DNA of 35,069 nucleotides from Paracoccaceae bacterium. GTDB taxonomy: Bacteria > Pseudomonadota > Alphaproteobacteria > Rhodobacterales > Rhodobacteraceae. Below, one piece after another: positions 1-8,799 of the stretch; position 1 is the stretch's first letter; each line of letters opens with the position of its first letter. Under the pieces are notes generated by a model, which ran no database searches, was not told the DNA's origin, and was given only the letters and a program-made list of their open reading frames with translations. Made by a program: the position numbers and the translations under genes. The DNA lies in the NCBI GenBank assembly GCA_020630695.1, contig JAHDIS010000046.1, positions 1 to 35,069 on the forward strand, given 5' to 3'.

Positions 1-20
1 CCGCACAGCGGACACTAAAG

Positions 21-1031
21 CTACAGAATACCTTCGTAGATCGGGCCCAGAGTGTCTGTTTCGAACAGCGATGAGACCGAGGTGCCATTCCAGATGTTCA
101 GGATCGACTGGGCAAACATCGGCGCGGTGGGCAGCGTCCGGATGTTGGGAGCAGCAACGATGGGATCGGTGGGTTGGATGGAGTCTGTCAGGACCAGCGA
201 TTTCATAACGGAATTCGTGACCCGTTCAACTGCCGGGCCGGACATGACGCCATGCGAGATATAGGCGTGCACTTCGGTAGCGCCATGTTCCATCAGCACT
301 TCGGCCGCTTTGCACAACGTACCGGCCGTGTCGCAGATGTCGTCAACGATGATACATTTCTTGCCGGTCACGTCACCGATCACGGTCATTTCTGCAATCT
401 CGCCGGGCTTTTCGCGTCGTTTGTCGACGATGGACAGCGGCGCTCCGATCCGTTTGGCCAATTCGCGTGCGCGTGCGACCCCGCCAACGTCAGGCGAAAC
501 CACCATCACATCACTGAGCGAACCCTCGAACTGCTTGAGGATATCCAGTGCAAAGATCGGGCTGGCGTACAGGTTATCGACGGGCATATCAAAGAAGCCC
601 TGGATCTGCGCGGCGTGAAGATCCATGGTCAGCACCCGTTCAATCCCGGCTTCGGCGATCATATTGGCCACGAGCTTCGCTGTGATAGGGGTCCGCGCCT
701 TGGTCCGGCGATCCTGACGGGCATAACCAAAATAGGGGATCACGGCAGTGATGCGCGATGCCGAAGACCGCCGCAGCGCGTCGGCCATAATCAACAGCTC
801 CATCAGGTTGTCGTTTGCCGGATTTGATGTGCTTTGAAGGATGAACATATCCTCGCCGCGGACATTCTCGAACACTTCGACAAAGATTTCCTGATCGTTG
901 AACCGCTCGACCCGAGCGTCCACAAGACCGACAGACATGCCACGGTAGAGCGACATGCGCCGGGCAATGGCCTTGGCCAAAGGTTGATTGGAATTGCCGG
1001 CGATCAGTTTAGGCTCAACGACATTAGGCAT
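21..1031 (-). CDS. prs: Ribose-phosphate pyrophosphokinase (PRPP synthase)
   Basis: Cytosolic enzyme that transfers pyrophosphate from ATP to ribose 5-phosphate, making PRPP for purine, pyrimidine, histidine and tryptophan synthesis. The product is 336 residues, slightly longer than the usual ~315. Visible family marks are the loop [18 protein letters not shown], the segment [15 protein letters not shown], and the PRPP-binding loop [14 protein letters not shown]. The frame stays open 26 codons upstream, but I start at the ATG beginning [12 protein letters not shown]: homology begins just after it and a GGAG lies 7 bases upstream. It is transcribed away from the DsbA-fold isomerase, from a shared 94-base spacer. 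Family assignment is secure. Confidence 0.96.
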   Translation of the reverse strand: MPNVVEPKLIAGNSNQPLAKAIARRMSLYRGMSVGLVDARVERFNDQEIFVEVFENVRGEDMFILQSTSNPANDNLMELLIMADALRRSSASRITAVIPYFGYARQDRRTKARTPITAKLVANMIAEAGIERVLTMDLHAAQIQGFFDMPVDNLYASPIFALDILKQFEGSLSDVMVVSPDVGGVARARELAKRIGAPLSIVDKRREKPGEIAEMTVIGDVTGKKCIIVDDICDTAGTLCKAAEVLMEHGATEVHAYISHGVMSGPAVERVTNSVMKSLVLTDSIQPTDPIVAAPNIRTLPTAPMFAQSILNIWNGTSVSSLFETDTLGPIYEGIL

Positions 1032-1125
1032 GGGGCAGCTCCGGTATATGACGGATTCGTGACATTGCGGACCGCTTAACATGGGCCTACGTTGCCGCCA
1101 ACACAGCAAACAGGAGCGCGCCGGA

Positions 1126-1725
1126 ATGCCCCATATCGACTACTTCTTTGCAACGCTTTCTCCTTACGCCTATCTGGCTGGAGATCGACTTGAGAAAATC
1201 GCGGAAAAACATGGTGCGACGATTACCTACAAGCCGTTGGATATCATTGCTCTGTTCGGCCGGACTGGTGGCACGCCGCCCAAGGACCGTCATCCAAGTC
1301 GTCAGGAATACCGGGCACAAGAACTGGTGCGGCAGGCGAAACGACTTGAAATGCCGTTCAACCTGAAGCCCGCGCATTGGCCAACAAACATGGCGCCATC
1401 GTCTTATGCCGTGATTGCAGCGCAGAATGCAGGCGGCGGTGATCTGGGCGCTCTGTGCCAAAACTTGCTAAGCGCATGTTGGGCAGGAGAAAAAGACATT
1501 GCTGACGATGCGGTCATCAAGGGCGCTTTGAGCCATGCAGGTTTTGATCCATCTCTGGCGGACAGCGGCTTGCTTGCCGGTGCCGAAACCTATGCCGCAA
1601 ATCTTGAAGAGGCCGTGGAACGCGGCGTCTTTGGTGCGCCTTTCTATATCACGGAAGACGGTCAGCGGTTCTGGGGACAGGATCGGCTGGATTATCTCGA
1701 TCTGCATCTGTCTGGCCAGCTGTAG
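1126..1725 (+). CDS. 2-hydroxychromene-2-carboxylate isomerase-like DsbA-fold protein
   Basis: Protein of 199 residues in the thioredoxin/DsbA superfamily, most like 2-hydroxychromene-2-carboxylate isomerase, a glutathione-dependent enzyme of naphthalene-type degradation. The N-terminus has the beta strand [16 protein letters not shown] with Ser12 where the family has its catalytic serine instead of CxxC. The C-terminus has GVFGAPFYI and [10 protein letters not shown], typical of the kappa-class GST fold. I chose the ATG at 1126 over the in-frame ATG at 1081 because AGGAG (1112-1116) precedes it and homology starts there. No aromatic-degradation gene is nearby, so the substrate is open; these paralogues are common in roseobacters and are often only named by homology. 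Confidence 0.85.
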   Translation: MPHIDYFFATLSPYAYLAGDRLEKIAEKHGATITYKPLDIIALFGRTGGTPPKDRHPSRQEYRAQELVRQAKRLEMPFNLKPAHWPTNMAPSSYAVIAAQNAGGGDLGALCQNLLSACWAGEKDIADDAVIKGALSHAGFDPSLADSGLLAGAETYAANLEEAVERGVFGAPFYITEDGQRFWGQDRLDYLDLHLSGQL

Positions 1726-1731
1726 CCCTTG

Positions 1732-2511
1732 ATGGAGTTGTTTTCGCGGGAATTTGGAAACGGGCCGGAAGCGGCCCTTTTTCTGCATTGTGGGCTGGGT
1801 CGGTCCGGCATGTGGAAGGCGGTAGCAGGTCATTTGTCTGACCAGCTAACCGTCTGTGCGCCGGACCTACCGGGCCACGGCCGTAGCCCGGGTTGGCCCA
1901 GTGGAGATCCGCATGACGTGGCCACAGAAGCGGTCAGGCCCTTCCTGCGCGAGGGCATGCACTTGGTCGGGCACAGTTTTGGCGCCACGCTAGCGCTTCG
2001 TCTGTCGCTTGAGGTGCCGGATGCTGTCGCCTCGCTGACATTGGTTGAACCCGTCTTCTTTGCGGCGGCACCCTTGGGGCCGATACGGGACGCACATCGC
2101 GCAGCGGAAGAAGAGTTTTTCGCGGTTTTCGAAACAGGTGGCGCGTTAGAGGCGGCGCGTGTTTTCAACCGCCTCTGGGGAGGCGGTGTGCCGTGGGCCC
2201 AGTTCCCGGCCGAAGCCCAACAAGCAATGGCCGACAACATGCCATTTGTGGTGGGGACAGAGCCCAGCCTTTGGCAGGACAGCGCCGGATTGCTGCAGGG
2301 CGACGGGTTGAAACCTCTGAAGATGCCCGTTGCGTTGTTGCGCGGTTCAGAAACCGTTCCGATGATCGCAGAAGTCCACAAAGGCCTGAAAGAACGCCTG
2401 CCAACGGCCGAGGAAACTGTGGTGTCCGGCGCGGCTCACATGCTGGTCATGACCCATCCAAAGGACGTGGCTGATGCAATTAGGACCAACATAGACCGCG
2501 CGAAACGCTAG
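1732..2511 (+). CDS. Alpha/beta hydrolase
   Basis: Protein of 259 residues with the alpha/beta-hydrolase fold. It shows the oxyanion segment FLHCGLGRSGMW, the APDLPGHGRSPG motif, the nucleophile elbow VGHSFG (Ser82) and the late catalytic histidine in SGAAHML (His236). The acid is probably Glu207 in LRGSET, where Asp is more usual. No signal peptide is seen. The start is the ATG six bases after the isomerase stop (a TTG lies one codon earlier), so the two are probably one transcript. Its last four bases overlap the 3' end of plsY on the other strand. The substrate (ester, lactone or haloalkane type) cannot be told from sequence. Confidence 0.88.
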   Translation: MELFSREFGNGPEAALFLHCGLGRSGMWKAVAGHLSDQLTVCAPDLPGHGRSPGWPSGDPHDVATEAVRPFLREGMHLVGHSFGATLALRLSLEVPDAVASLTLVEPVFFAAAPLGPIRDAHRAAEEEFFAVFETGGALEAARVFNRLWGGGVPWAQFPAEAQQAMADNMPFVVGTEPSLWQDSAGLLQGDGLKPLKMPVALLRGSETVPMIAEVHKGLKERLPTAEETVVSGAAHMLVMTHPKDVADAIRTNIDRAKR

Positions 2512-3116
2512 GTTTTCTGGCCAATCTTCGGTTCGGTTCCCGCGCGCAGACGTTCGATATTGGCGCGATGGGTCCAAAACACCAAACCGGTCAGAACCAG
2601 CGTCAGCACCACCATATCTGATCGGCCAAGCATTAGTGCCCATACCGTCGACGTGGCGGCGGCGGCCAGAGCGCCTGCAGAAGAAATGCGCAGAATGGCG
2701 GCCGCGATCAGCCAAGAGAGGCACACCAATGCGCCGACCCAAAAAGAAAGCGCCAGCAAGACGCCAAGGAATGTCGCAACACCCTTGCCGCCTTTGAACT
2801 TCAGCCAAATAGGAAAGCAATGGCCCAGAAAGGCCATGAGACCCGCAAGCTGGGCGGCATCTTCGCCAGCGGCATAGCGGGCCAGCAGGACAGCACTGAT
2901 CCCCTTGCCAGCATCAAACAGCAAGGTCGCGGCGGCGGCCGTTTTGCTGCCTGTGCGCAGAACATTGGTTGCGCCAATATTGCCGGAGCCGATCTGCCGC
3001 AGATCACCCAGCCCCATGACACGCGCCATGACTATTCCGCCGGGGATGGAGCCCAGCACATATCCAATCACACCCCACAGGGCGAGAATTGGCAGAGTAT
3101 TGACGATTTCTGGCAT
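2508..3116 (-). CDS. plsY: Acyl-phosphate:glycerol-3-phosphate acyltransferase
   Basis: Inner-membrane enzyme that acylates glycerol 3-phosphate with acyl-phosphate, the first step of phospholipid synthesis, together with PlsX. The 202-residue product has the family hallmarks: the N-terminal helix with YVLGSIPGGIVMAR, the loop IGSGNIGATNVLRTG, LLFDAGKG, and GHCFPIWLKFKGGKGVAT for phosphate and glycerol phosphate binding, with about five membrane segments. It begins 9 bases after the dihydroorotase homologue, without a good ribosome site, so it is probably translated by coupling as the last gene of the pyrB operon. It runs tail to tail into the alpha/beta hydrolase with a four-base overlap. 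Confidence 0.96.
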   Translation of the reverse strand: MPEIVNTLPILALWGVIGYVLGSIPGGIVMARVMGLGDLRQIGSGNIGATNVLRTGSKTAAAATLLFDAGKGISAVLLARYAAGEDAAQLAGLMAFLGHCFPIWLKFKGGKGVATFLGVLLALSFWVGALVCLSWLIAAAILRISSAGALAAAATSTVWALMLGRSDMVVLTLVLTGLVFWTHRANIERLRAGTEPKIGQKT

Positions 3117-3125
3117 GGGTACGGC

Positions 3126-4409
3126 CTAGCTGCTCGGGTGGACGCCTTTTCCGGCGACAAAGGTTTGAAGAACCTTACCTTGCAGGCGGGCACCGTCAAA
3201 GGGGGTGTTCTTGGATTTTGACTGAAGAGCAAAACGATCCAGAACAAATGGCTTGTCTGCATCGAAAAGCACCAGATCGGCCGGTGCGCCAGCAGACATC
3301 CGACCGCAAGCAAGCCCCAGACGTTTGGCCGGATTCAGCGACAGTGCCTTGAACAATACGGGCAGCTCCAGTTCACCGGAGTGATAGAGGCGCAGCAGGA
3401 CTGGCAACATGGTTTCCAGCCCAACAGCGCCAGAGGCGGCCTCTTCGAATGGCAGGCGTTTGCTTTCTTCGTCCTGTGGCGTGTGGAAGCTGCCGATCAC
3501 ATCGATCACACCGCTTCTGACGGCTTCAACGACCGCCTGTCTGTCCTCTTCGGTACGCAGCGGGGGTTTCACTTTGAAAAACGTCCTGTAGTCGGCGACG
3601 TCCATCTCGTTCAGGGTCAGATGATGCATGGAGGTACCAGCACTCACATCCAGCCCTTCGCCTTTGGCGCGCGCCAAGACGGCAACGGCCTGTGCAGTGG
3701 TGATCTGGTCGGCATGATAGCGTGCGCCAGTCATTTCGACCAAGGCAAGGTCCCGGTCCAGCCCCATACGTTCAGCCATGGCGGATACCGCAGGAAGACC
3801 GCGCAGTGTCGCGAATTTTCCCGATGTCGCAGAAGCGCCCTTCGACAGGATCGGCTCTTGTGGATGTCCCATCACCAGCGCGCCCAGACTGCGGGCATAG
3901 CCCATGGCGCGGGCCAGAACCTTGGTGTCGGTCACCACGCTGTCGCAATCGGTAAAGGCGATGGCACCTGCATCCAACATAAAACCGATTTCGGTCATTT
4001 CGCGCCCTTCGCGGCCTTTGGTCAGGGCGGCCATCGGCAAGACATTGACCGGCGCTGCCTGATTGGCGCGCCGCCGAATAAATTCCATCGCTTCGGGGGT
4101 ATCTGTGGCTGGCGTCGTGTCAGGCCGCGTCACGATCGTCGTAACACCGCCCGAAGCAGCAGCGAGACCGGCCGTCTTGAAGCTTTCCTTGTGACGTTCG
4201 CCGGGCTCTCCGACCTTTACGCCGATATCGACGATCCCGGGCGCAAGGTAGGCTTCGCCTGCATCGACGATCTCTGCGCCGGGCACGTTGGGCGAGGGAT
4301 CCTCAAACACCGTCTGGATGACACCCTCTGCCATCAGAACAGCGCCGTCCTGAATGGTGCCAGCCTCTGGGTCGATCAGTTGCGCACGTGTGATCAGGGT
4401 CTTTGTCAT
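3126..4409 (-). CDS. Dihydroorotase homologue lacking metal ligands (PyrC'/PyrX type)
   Basis: Protein of 427 residues with the amidohydrolase fold and full-length dihydroorotase similarity, such as SGGVTTIVTRPDTTPA and GAPADLVLFDADKPF. The catalytic parts are missing. The metal motif after APGIVD, normally DxHxH, reads D61-I-G63-V-K65, and the usual ATDHAPH-type motif reads GSFHTPQ, so the catalytic Asp position is Phe308. It matches the pattern of the inactive PyrC' of Pseudomonas, which holds PyrB trimers together in class A aspartate transcarbamylase. Its place in the pyrB operon fits that role. A true dihydroorotase should therefore lie elsewhere in the genome. A ribosome site AAGGATC precedes the start. 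Genome annotation will probably call it pyrC. Confidence 0.88.
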   Translation of the reverse strand: MTKTLITRAQLIDPEAGTIQDGAVLMAEGVIQTVFEDPSPNVPGAEIVDAGEAYLAPGIVDIGVKVGEPGERHKESFKTAGLAAASGGVTTIVTRPDTTPATDTPEAMEFIRRRANQAAPVNVLPMAALTKGREGREMTEIGFMLDAGAIAFTDCDSVVTDTKVLARAMGYARSLGALVMGHPQEPILSKGASATSGKFATLRGLPAVSAMAERMGLDRDLALVEMTGARYHADQITTAQAVAVLARAKGEGLDVSAGTSMHHLTLNEMDVADYRTFFKVKPPLRTEEDRQAVVEAVRSGVIDVIGSFHTPQDEESKRLPFEEAASGAVGLETMLPVLLRLYHSGELELPVLFKALSLNPAKRLGLACGRMSAGAPADLVLFDADKPFVLDRFALQSKSKNTPFDGARLQGKVLQTFVAGKGVHPSS

Positions 4410-4459
4410 GTTTCAGATCCTTGTGACAACGTTATCAAGCCCGGAGCCATATCGCATAG

Positions 4460-5035
4460 TCATGCGTTGTCCTCTGCAATAGTGCCCCGTTGGATGTCGC
4501 GCAACATGCGGTAAACGGCCCGCGCCTCCATGATGCGCTCAAAGCCAACGCGCTTTCTGTAAGACCCATTTTGCGTATGCACCCGCTTGTTCGCGAAAAA
4601 CACCGAGCCGGGGTTGCCCTCAATATATTCGAGGGGGCTGTTTGCTTCGATGTCATAGGACTTCAGGCTGCGGCCCAGAAAGGGAATGTCGGACGCTACA
4701 AATGCACGCTGTGTGGTCAGGCTGTAGACTGTGCGACCGCGCAGATAGGCCTTCCAAAAGGCGTAGCCGCCTGCATTATAAAGGCCAATGGCAAGGAATA
4801 TCAGGCCGAACATCGGAAAGAACGAAACTGGACCGGGCATACCCGAGGCAATCCACCCAGCCATCGACATCCAGAACAGCGAAAAGACGACGAATACCAA
4901 ACCCATCATCATCTGCATGGGTTGGATCGGTGCCAGTGTCAGGCCCGCTTCGGGCCGCCCTTGCCACAAAACCCGCTCACCCTGATCCAGCAGACCATCC
5001 CAGTCGGTTTGCATGACAGAGGCCGGGGAACTCAT
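4460..5035 (-). CDS. Two-helix membrane protein with bacterial PH-like domain
   Basis: Conserved hypothetical protein of 191 residues. The start GERVLWQGRPEAGL and the later stretch YSLTTQRAFVAS resemble bacterial PH-like (bPH) domains, in which two transmembrane helices are inserted into or precede the domain; here they lie at about residues 41-63 and 71-97. No catalytic motif is seen, and it probably faces the cytoplasm beside the inner membrane. It overlaps the upstream gene by ATGA, so translation is coupled, and it sits 50 bases before the dihydroorotase homologue. Why such a protein lies in a pyrimidine operon is unknown. The domain call is by pattern only and is moderately sure. Confidence 0.8.
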   Translation of the reverse strand: MSSPASVMQTDWDGLLDQGERVLWQGRPEAGLTLAPIQPMQMMMGLVFVVFSLFWMSMAGWIASGMPGPVSFFPMFGLIFLAIGLYNAGGYAFWKAYLRGRTVYSLTTQRAFVASDIPFLGRSLKSYDIEANSPLEYIEGNPGSVFFANKRVHTQNGSYRKRVGFERIMEARAVYRMLRDIQRGTIAEDNA

Positions 5036-5574
5036 CTCAGGATTAGAGCTGCAATCAAAAGGGCCAGCACAACGAGGCCAATCAGGAATATCCGCAGAAA
5101 CATGGAACTGCCTGCGCCTCTGCCCGCGTTTGCAGAGCCCCCGGTCTGACCTTTTGCAGCGGCACTTTGGATTTTGGCACCGCGTCCTTTTGCTTTGGTC
5201 TCTGAAAAGGTTCCGATCCAGCGCAGTGGTGGCGCGATGTTCAGCTCTTGCGAGGTGTTGTTGAATACTTGGCTTGGCAGGATCAGGACGTGGCCGCGCA
5301 ACGCATCGATCTGCATGCGCGCGCCTTTGAAATCGGCCCCTGCGGCGCTATGGGCTTCGATCATGTACTCGGACAGGCTCATGTCTCCGAGATCGCGCAG
5401 ATCAACGACGTCCACAAACGATGGCCTCAGGATCTTGGCACCGAGGCCATATTTCAACGGCCATTCGCCGGTGCCGGCTTGCGTTACAAACCGGTCAATC
5501 GCTTCGCGCGGCAGGTCGAGATGAAAGAGCCGCAGAACGCCAGTCTCGGATCCGTTGATCTTCATCGTTTTCAT
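5032..5574 (-). CDS. Conserved hypothetical protein with C-terminal membrane anchor
   Basis: Protein of 180 residues that I do not recognise as a characterised family. Residues 1-110 look like a folded soluble domain ([15 protein letters not shown], then [19 protein letters not shown]). A Gly/Ala/Lys-rich linker follows, and one hydrophobic helix ends the chain (about 158-179), so it is probably a tail-anchored inner-membrane protein with its domain in the cytoplasm. The start overlaps the pyrB stop in ATGA and its stop overlaps the next start the same way, so the three are translationally coupled. Orthologues in roseobacters may be labelled as an aspartate carbamoyltransferase by neighbourhood; the sequence does not support that. 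An alternative start is Met4. Confidence 0.8.
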   Translation of the reverse strand: MKTMKINGSETGVLRLFHLDLPREAIDRFVTQAGTGEWPLKYGLGAKILRPSFVDVVDLRDLGDMSLSEYMIEAHSAAGADFKGARMQIDALRGHVLILPSQVFNNTSQELNIAPPLRWIGTFSETKAKGRGAKIQSAAAKGQTGGSANAGRGAGSSMFLRIFLIGLVVLALLIAALILR

Positions 5575-6521
5575 GCCATCACCTCAGTGGGTCGGGCGCG
5601 AAGATTTCGCGCAAGCAGGTCCATGACTGCCATGCGAACGGCAACGCCCATTTCAACCTGATCCTGAATGACGCTGCGGTTGATGTCGTCCGCAAGCGTT
5701 CCATCGATTTCGACCCCTCTGTTCATGGGGCCCGGGTGCATGACGATTGCGTCAGGTTTGGCATGGCTCAGCTTTTCGGCGTCGAGCCCGTAGCGATGGT
5801 AATATTCCCGCTCTGACGGGATGAAACCGCCGTCCATACGTTCCCGCTGAAGGCGCAGCATCATGACCACGTCCACATCCTTCAGGCCCTCGGCCATGTC
5901 TTCGTAGACTTCGACACCAAAGGCATCGATGCCAGAGGGCATAAGGGTGGAAGGGCCAACCAGACGAATACGGTTTTCCATTTTGTGCAGCAGCAACAGG
6001 TTGGATCGCGCAACCCGGCTGTGCGCAATATCACCGCATATCGCGATGTTGAGCCGATGCAACCGCCCCTTGGCCCGACGTATGGTCAGAGCATCCAGTA
6101 ACGCTTGTGTCGGATGTTCGTGGCGACCGTCGCCTGCATTTAGCACGGCGCAGTTTACCTTTTGCGCCAGTTGGTCCACCGCGCCGGAATGCGGATGGCG
6201 CACAACCAAGAGATCCGGGTGCATCGCGTTCAATGTCATCGCCGTATCGATCAGGGTTTCACCCTTTTTGATCGAACTGGCTTGCATTGCCATGTTCATG
6301 ACATCTGCGCCCAGACGTTTGCCTGCCAGCTCGAAGCTGGCCTGTGTCCGGGTCGAATTTTCGAAAAACATATTGATCTGGGTCAGCCCTGCCAGCGCTT
6401 TGGCGTGCTTGTCCCGGCGACGATTGAAAGAGACGTATTGATCCGCCAGATCCAGAATTGTCGTGATCTCATCGGGGCGCAGGGGTTCAATGCCCAGAAG
6501 ATGGCGGTGGTCAAATCTCAT
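5571..6521 (-). CDS. pyrB: Aspartate carbamoyltransferase catalytic chain
   Basis: Catalyses carbamoyl phosphate plus L-aspartate to N-carbamoyl-L-aspartate, the committed step of pyrimidine synthesis, in the cytosol. The 316-residue product has the carbamoyl phosphate loop [20 protein letters not shown], the second-domain residues in [14 protein letters not shown], the aspartate-binding region with [10 protein letters not shown], and the C-terminal [11 protein letters not shown]. No regulatory pyrI is seen; the inactive dihydroorotase homologue in the same operon suggests a class A (PyrB-PyrC') enzyme. It is the first gene of a five-gene minus-strand operon. The 232-base spacer upstream carries inverted repeats that may be its control region. 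Confidence 0.97.
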   Translation of the reverse strand: MRFDHRHLLGIEPLRPDEITTILDLADQYVSFNRRRDKHAKALAGLTQINMFFENSTRTQASFELAGKRLGADVMNMAMQASSIKKGETLIDTAMTLNAMHPDLLVVRHPHSGAVDQLAQKVNCAVLNAGDGRHEHPTQALLDALTIRRAKGRLHRLNIAICGDIAHSRVARSNLLLLHKMENRIRLVGPSTLMPSGIDAFGVEVYEDMAEGLKDVDVVMMLRLQRERMDGGFIPSEREYYHRYGLDAEKLSHAKPDAIVMHPGPMNRGVEIDGTLADDINRSVIQDQVEMGVAVRMAVMDLLARNLRARPTEVMA

Positions 6522-6583
6522 ACAAAGGCCTCGCGATTGGCTGCAGTCTTCATAAGTAGCCTTGACGTGCGGGGCAAGGCCCG

Positions 6584-6604
6584 GACTGCTGCTACTGAGC
6601 AGTC
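6584..6604. repeat. Perfect 7-bp inverted repeat in pyrB/UDG spacer
   Basis: GACTGCT and its exact reverse complement AGCAGTC flank a 7-base loop. No T-run follows on either strand, so it does not look like an intrinsic terminator. It lies in the divergent spacer between pyrB and the uracil-DNA glycosylase and could be an operator or an mRNA leader hairpin. Function is inferred from position only. Confidence 0.4.
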
Positions 6605-6612
6605 TCTTGCGC

Positions 6613-6626
6613 AGTCAAATTTGACT
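6613..6626. promoter_or_regulatory. 14-bp perfect palindrome, candidate operator
   Basis: AGTCAAATTTGACT is an uninterrupted palindrome placed 92 bases upstream of the pyrB start and 128 bases upstream of the glycosylase start. It has the size and AT-rich centre of a dimeric repressor or activator site. It does not match the FNR consensus (TTGAT-N4-ATCAA). Which protein binds, if any, is unknown. Confidence 0.4.
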
Positions 6627-6753
6627 TTTCAAAGGCGATGAGACGCGGCGCAAAGGCTTTGGCAGAAAAAGCCCGATCAATTCGGATATTCAAATTCGCT
6701 TTGACCAAAGAGCATGCGTTTTAATGTGTCGTCGCAGCCTATAGGGTGGCCGC

Positions 6754-7551
6754 ATGGAATCGGAGCTGGATTGGCATAGTGCACGCGCCCTGCTTGAATG
6801 GCAGGTGGATCTGGGAGTGGACGAGGCGATCTCGGACACGCCGGTGGATCGTTTTGCCTTGGAAACTGCTGCAAAAACGGCAGCGGCCGAAGCCGTCCCG
6901 GCCACAGCCAAAGCGCAGGTCATGCCTCCGCCTGTTGAAGAAAAGCCAGATACCGTCGCCATCGCCACCAAGGCAGCCGCAGCTGCAGACACGCTGGATG
7001 CATTGCGCGCCGCGTTGGGCGCTTATGATCACTGTGAGCTTAAGAAAGGCGCGCGGAACCTCGTTTTTTCCGATGGCACCGCTGGTGCACCGGTCATGAT
7101 CATTGGCGAAGCGCCCGGACGAGACGAAGACCGTGCGGGCAAGCCGTTTGTCGGTCGGGCCGGGCAGTTGCTGGATAAGATGCTCGGCGCCATTGATCTG
7201 GATCGCAAGGAAAACGTCTACATCACCAACGTTCTGCCTTGGCGCCCGCCGCAGAACCGTGATCCGCGACCAGACGAAATCGCAATGATGCAGCCTTTTG
7301 TCTATCGTCACATCGCATTGGCCAAACCCAAGATTTTGTTAGTTGTCGGGAATCATGCGGCGCAGGCATTGCTGGGCAAGCGCGGGATCACACGATTGCG
7401 CGGGAACTGGCACGAGGCACCAGCCGAGGCAGGCGGATTGCCGGCTTTGCCGATGTTACATCCGGCTTATCTGCTGCGCACACCTTCTGCGAAGCGCGAA
7501 ACCTGGGCGGACCTTTTGGCGCTCAAGGCGCGGTTGGAGGGCCGGGGTTGA
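6754..7551 (+). CDS. Family 4-like uracil-DNA glycosylase without iron-sulfur cysteines
   Basis: Protein of 265 residues that should remove uracil from DNA in base excision repair. After an Ala-rich N-terminal extension of about 80 residues comes the family 4 core: motif [21 protein letters not shown] (118-137), [15 protein letters not shown], and motif B HPAYLL (236-241). Family 4 enzymes normally hold a 4Fe-4S cluster through four cysteines. Here the whole chain has one cysteine, Cys94 in YDHCELKKG; the partner positions read Trp163 (usually Cys before RPP) and Gln or Met near 178-180. The cluster is therefore probably absent. Its TGA stop overlaps the TTG start of the phosphoesterase. Confidence 0.88.
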   Translation: MESELDWHSARALLEWQVDLGVDEAISDTPVDRFALETAAKTAAAEAVPATAKAQVMPPPVEEKPDTVAIATKAAAAADTLDALRAALGAYDHCELKKGARNLVFSDGTAGAPVMIIGEAPGRDEDRAGKPFVGRAGQLLDKMLGAIDLDRKENVYITNVLPWRPPQNRDPRPDEIAMMQPFVYRHIALAKPKILLVVGNHAAQALLGKRGITRLRGNWHEAPAEAGGLPALPMLHPAYLLRTPSAKRETWADLLALKARLEGRG

Positions 7552-8153
7552 AGATCCTCGCCTTTTCAGACCTGCATTTGTCCCGCAGCCGGGCGGCGGA
7601 ACTGGTGGCTGCCAGTGCCGAGGCTGATCTCGTTCTGGGTGCCGGTGATTTTTGCAACATGCGACAAGGCTTGAACGAAGCCATGGCGATGTTGGATGGG
7701 ATTGCTGCGCCCATGATCGTCGTTCCCGGCAATGCCGAAAGCGATGCTGAGCTGCAGTTATCGGCCTTGGACGGCACAACCGTGCTGCATGGTCAGGGGG
7801 CTACGATCAACGGTCTGCGAATCTTCGGTCTGGGTGGAGGTATTCCTGAGACACCGTTCGGCGACTGGTCATTTGATTTGAATGAAGCACAGGCAAAGGC
7901 GGCACTGGACAGCTGCGATCGGGTGGACATCCTGATGACGCATTCCCCGCCCAAAGGAATAGCAGATGTCACGTCAAACGGTGTATCGGTTGGATCGACT
8001 GCAATCCGCGACGCGATTGAACGGCTACAGCCAAGTCTTGCGATTTGCGGGCATATTCACGACAGCTGGGGACAGAGCGGGACCATCGGCAAGACCCAAG
8101 TGGTCAACCTTGGCCCCAATCCCAATTGGTTCAAACTGGAGGCATCGTCATGA
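7548..8153 (+). CDS. Calcineurin-like metallophosphoesterase
   Basis: Protein of 201 residues with the two-metal phosphoesterase fold. Motifs in order are FSDLHLS (Asp8, His10), GAGDF (Asp33), PGNAES (Asn62), THSPPKG and CGHIHDS. The third motif lacks the usual His after GN (GNH becomes GNA). The THSPPKG and GHIHDSWG pair recalls UPF0046/MPPED-type enzymes, so a phosphodiesterase is likely but the substrate is unknown. It starts with TTG inside TTGA at the stop of the glycosylase gene, and its own TGA overlaps the moaB ATG, so all three genes are translationally coupled. Whether it acts in DNA or nucleotide repair is only a guess from context. Confidence 0.88.
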   Translation: MKILAFSDLHLSRSRAAELVAASAEADLVLGAGDFCNMRQGLNEAMAMLDGIAAPMIVVPGNAESDAELQLSALDGTTVLHGQGATINGLRIFGLGGGIPETPFGDWSFDLNEAQAKAALDSCDRVDILMTHSPPKGIADVTSNGVSVGSTAIRDAIERLQPSLAICGHIHDSWGQSGTIGKTQVVNLGPNPNWFKLEASS

Positions 8154-8692
8154 GCCGTATCGACGAAACCAAGGAATTCATCCCGGTCCGCATCGCTGTG
8201 CTGACCGTTTCGGACACTCGGCAATTGGGAGAAGATCGTTCAGGCGACACGCTGGTCGCACGCCTCGAGGATGCAGGACATACTCTGGCGGCGCGTGAAA
8301 TCGTACGCGATGAGCGCGACCTGATCGCAGATCAACTGCGGAGCTGGGTGGCTGACCCTTCGATTGATGTGGTGCTTTCGACTGGTGGAACAGGGCTGAC
8401 TGGCCGCGATGTGACCGTCGAGGCGCATCGCGACGTGTATGAAAAGGAAATCGATGCCTTTGGTACGGTTTTTACCATGGTCTCGTTTCAAAAGATCGGC
8501 ACCAGTGCCGTCCAAAGCCGCGCAACGGGCGGTGTGGCCGGGGGAACATATCTGTTTGCCCTGCCCGGAAGCCCCGGCGCCTGCAAAGATGCATGGGACG
8601 AAATTTTGCGCTGGCAACTCGACTACCGGCATCGGCCTTGTAACTTTGTCGAGATTTTCCCGAGATTGGACGAACACAAGCGACGGAAATAG
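8150..8692 (+). CDS. moaB: Molybdenum cofactor biosynthesis protein MoaB
   Basis: Protein of 180 residues of the MoaB/MogA family, which adenylylates molybdopterin before molybdenum insertion. The motifs are IAVLTVSDTR with EDRSGDTL, LSTGGTGLTGRDVT in the cofactor-binding site, and the late ALPGSPGACKDAWDEIL. The size fits MoaB rather than the fused MoeA type. I start at the ATG inside ATGA at the phosphoesterase stop; a reading frame 35 codons longer overlaps that gene and has no homology. No other molybdenum cofactor gene is nearby, so the link with the glycosylase and phosphoesterase appears to be operon convenience. Confidence 0.93.
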   Translation: MSRIDETKEFIPVRIAVLTVSDTRQLGEDRSGDTLVARLEDAGHTLAAREIVRDERDLIADQLRSWVADPSIDVVLSTGGTGLTGRDVTVEAHRDVYEKEIDAFGTVFTMVSFQKIGTSAVQSRATGGVAGGTYLFALPGSPGACKDAWDEILRWQLDYRHRPCNFVEIFPRLDEHKRRK

Positions 8693-8799
8693 CGCGGTCA
8701 GCCGTATAACGTCAGTGCGGGGCCGCTGCGCTTGGCATTGCGGGCTATGCGACTACATTTAACGGGGCCGGGGTTTTCTCGGTTCAGGAGACAAATACC

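Noticed and set aside
174-827. 217-codon plus-strand frame
   Set aside because: Antisense to prs; no start context or recognisable domain.
3381-4514. 377-codon plus-strand frame
   Set aside because: Antisense to the dihydroorotase homologue, His/Arg-rich and unlike any family; the minus frame carries the real similarity.
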